Assembly: GCA_013140875.1 (NCBI GenBank)
Contig: JABFSB010000088.1
Location: forward strand, 1 to 12,711
Source: Acidobacteriota bacterium
Lineage (GTDB): Bacteria; Acidobacteriota; Blastocatellia; Pyrinomonadales; Pyrinomonadaceae
Reading direction: 5' to 3'
Length of the DNA stretch: 12,711 nt
This document shows, piece by piece, positions 12,264 through 12,711 of the stretch. The position numbers were made by a program, and so were the translations under genes. Under the pieces are notes generated by a model. It did no database searches. It was not told the DNA's origin and worked only from the letters and a program-made list of their open reading frames with translations. Each line of letters starts with the position of its first letter. The first letter of the stretch is position 1.

Positions 12264-12359
12264 CTTCTCCGTGAACTTTGTGTCTTCCCTTTGTGTTCTC
12301 TGTGTCACCCGGTTTTTAACATAAAGACGCGAAGTGAAGACACAAAATTCACGAAGAAG
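12264..12359. repeat. Imperfect inverted repeat between the Nudix and phosphoribosyltransferase genes
   Basis: Arms of 24 bases (12264-12287 and 12336-12359) pair except at two positions, both C/T differences between the arms. The words CTTCTCCGTGAACTTTGTGT and GACACAAAATTCACGAAGAAG resemble the CACGAA-rich repeat at 11500-11575. It lies 36 bp after the Nudix stop and could attenuate transcription between the two genes. Confidence 0.7.
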
Positions 12360-12395
12360 ATTTGCGGTAAAATCGGATCAAACTTAAAGGAGTTC

Positions 12396-12711
12396 CTAAC
12401 ATTTCATTGCCGTTTCGATAATATACATCTGGGATTGATTCATCTCCGCGGGCAGTTCGCCGTGCCGGAACCAGCCAAAGCTTTTTATTTCGTTTGAACT
12501 GATCTTCGGTTCGCCGCTTGCCGACGCGGTAAAAAGTATTTCGACGTGAGAACCGACGGTCCGTACCCTTAAAATCTTTAGATCGAACAGTTCCAGGTCG
12601 ATCTCTTCGCGCAATTCTCGCTTGATGCCTTCCTCCGGCTGTTCCCCATGCTCAAGAAATCCGCCTGGCAGTCCCCAACCCGAATTAGGCCTGATTACGT
12701 GGTCGAGCAAC
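12396..12711 (-). CDS. Nudix hydrolase, N-terminus outside the window
   Basis: At least 105 residues of a Nudix protein, cut by the right edge. The Nudix box is complete: GGFLEHGEQPEEGIKREL followed by REEIDL fits GX5EX7REUXEEXGU, except that the usual Gly near the end is Asp. The preceding NSGWGLPGG is the family's usual lead-in. These enzymes cleave nucleoside diphosphates linked to another group using the box's Glu residues and Mg2+; substrate cannot be told. The first codon in the window is TTG encoding Leu within a strand (LLDHVIRP), so the true start lies beyond 12711. The same strand as the phosphoribosyltransferase gene, 200 bp upstream of it. Confidence 0.9.
   Translation of the reverse strand, partial: LLDHVIRPNSGWGLPGGFLEHGEQPEEGIKRELREEIDLELFDLKILRVRTVGSHVEILFTASASGEPKISSNEIKSFGWFRHGELPAEMNQSQMYIIETAMKC

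Overview
This window looks chromosomal, probably from Acidobacteriota, and I lean towards a Blastocatellia/Pyrinomonadaceae-like lineage. That placement is inferred from family content: an ECF sigma factor of the Sigma70_ECF type overlapping a kinase/TolB-like/TPR gene, a small secreted protein of a type common in acidobacterial genomes, and imperfect inverted repeats in many intergenic gaps. I see no rRNA, tRNA, CRISPR array, transposase or phage gene.

Layout, left to right. (1) 78-3819: a small secreted protein (-) diverges from an ECF sigma gene whose last bases overlap a Ser/Thr kinase gene. This is a signalling pair. (2) 3919-4065: a previously easy-to-miss 48-residue Cys-rich protein (-) resembling a TRASH/YHS metal-binding domain, followed by a GTTAAC-based repeat patch. 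(3) 4270-7888: a probable copper or heavy-metal handling locus. An AraC-family regulator (-), broken by an apparent frameshift near 5008-5010, diverges from a Cys/His-rich exported protein. Behind that lies a 683-residue fusion of a cupredoxin domain, a His/Met/Pro-rich linker and an outer-membrane beta-barrel-like domain. (4) 7906-8736: a very long perfect palindrome between convergent genes, then a SIMPL-domain protein (-) whose Shine-Dalgarno sequence is buried in an RNA hairpin. (5) 8980-9985: ybaB and recR, the conserved recombination/nucleoid pair, here separated by an inverted repeat. (6) 9987-11478: a REP-doublet-like element touching the start codon of a PlsC-superfamily glycerol-3-phosphate acyltransferase-like membrane protein. 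(7) 11500-12711: an orotate phosphoribosyltransferase-like gene (-) and the 3' part of a Nudix hydrolase gene (-), each next to another inverted repeat.

The most interesting biology is the metal locus: the domain fusion, the exported Cys/His protein, the divergent regulator with back-to-back promoters, and the nearby TRASH-like mini-protein. Second is the number of different inverted-repeat families between housekeeping genes, two of which abut or overlap translation starts. Third is the Shine-Dalgarno hairpin of the SIMPL gene. Several apparent gene starts are over-extended if one takes the longest reading frame; the starts given here rely on Shine-Dalgarno placement, signal-peptide position and family lengths.
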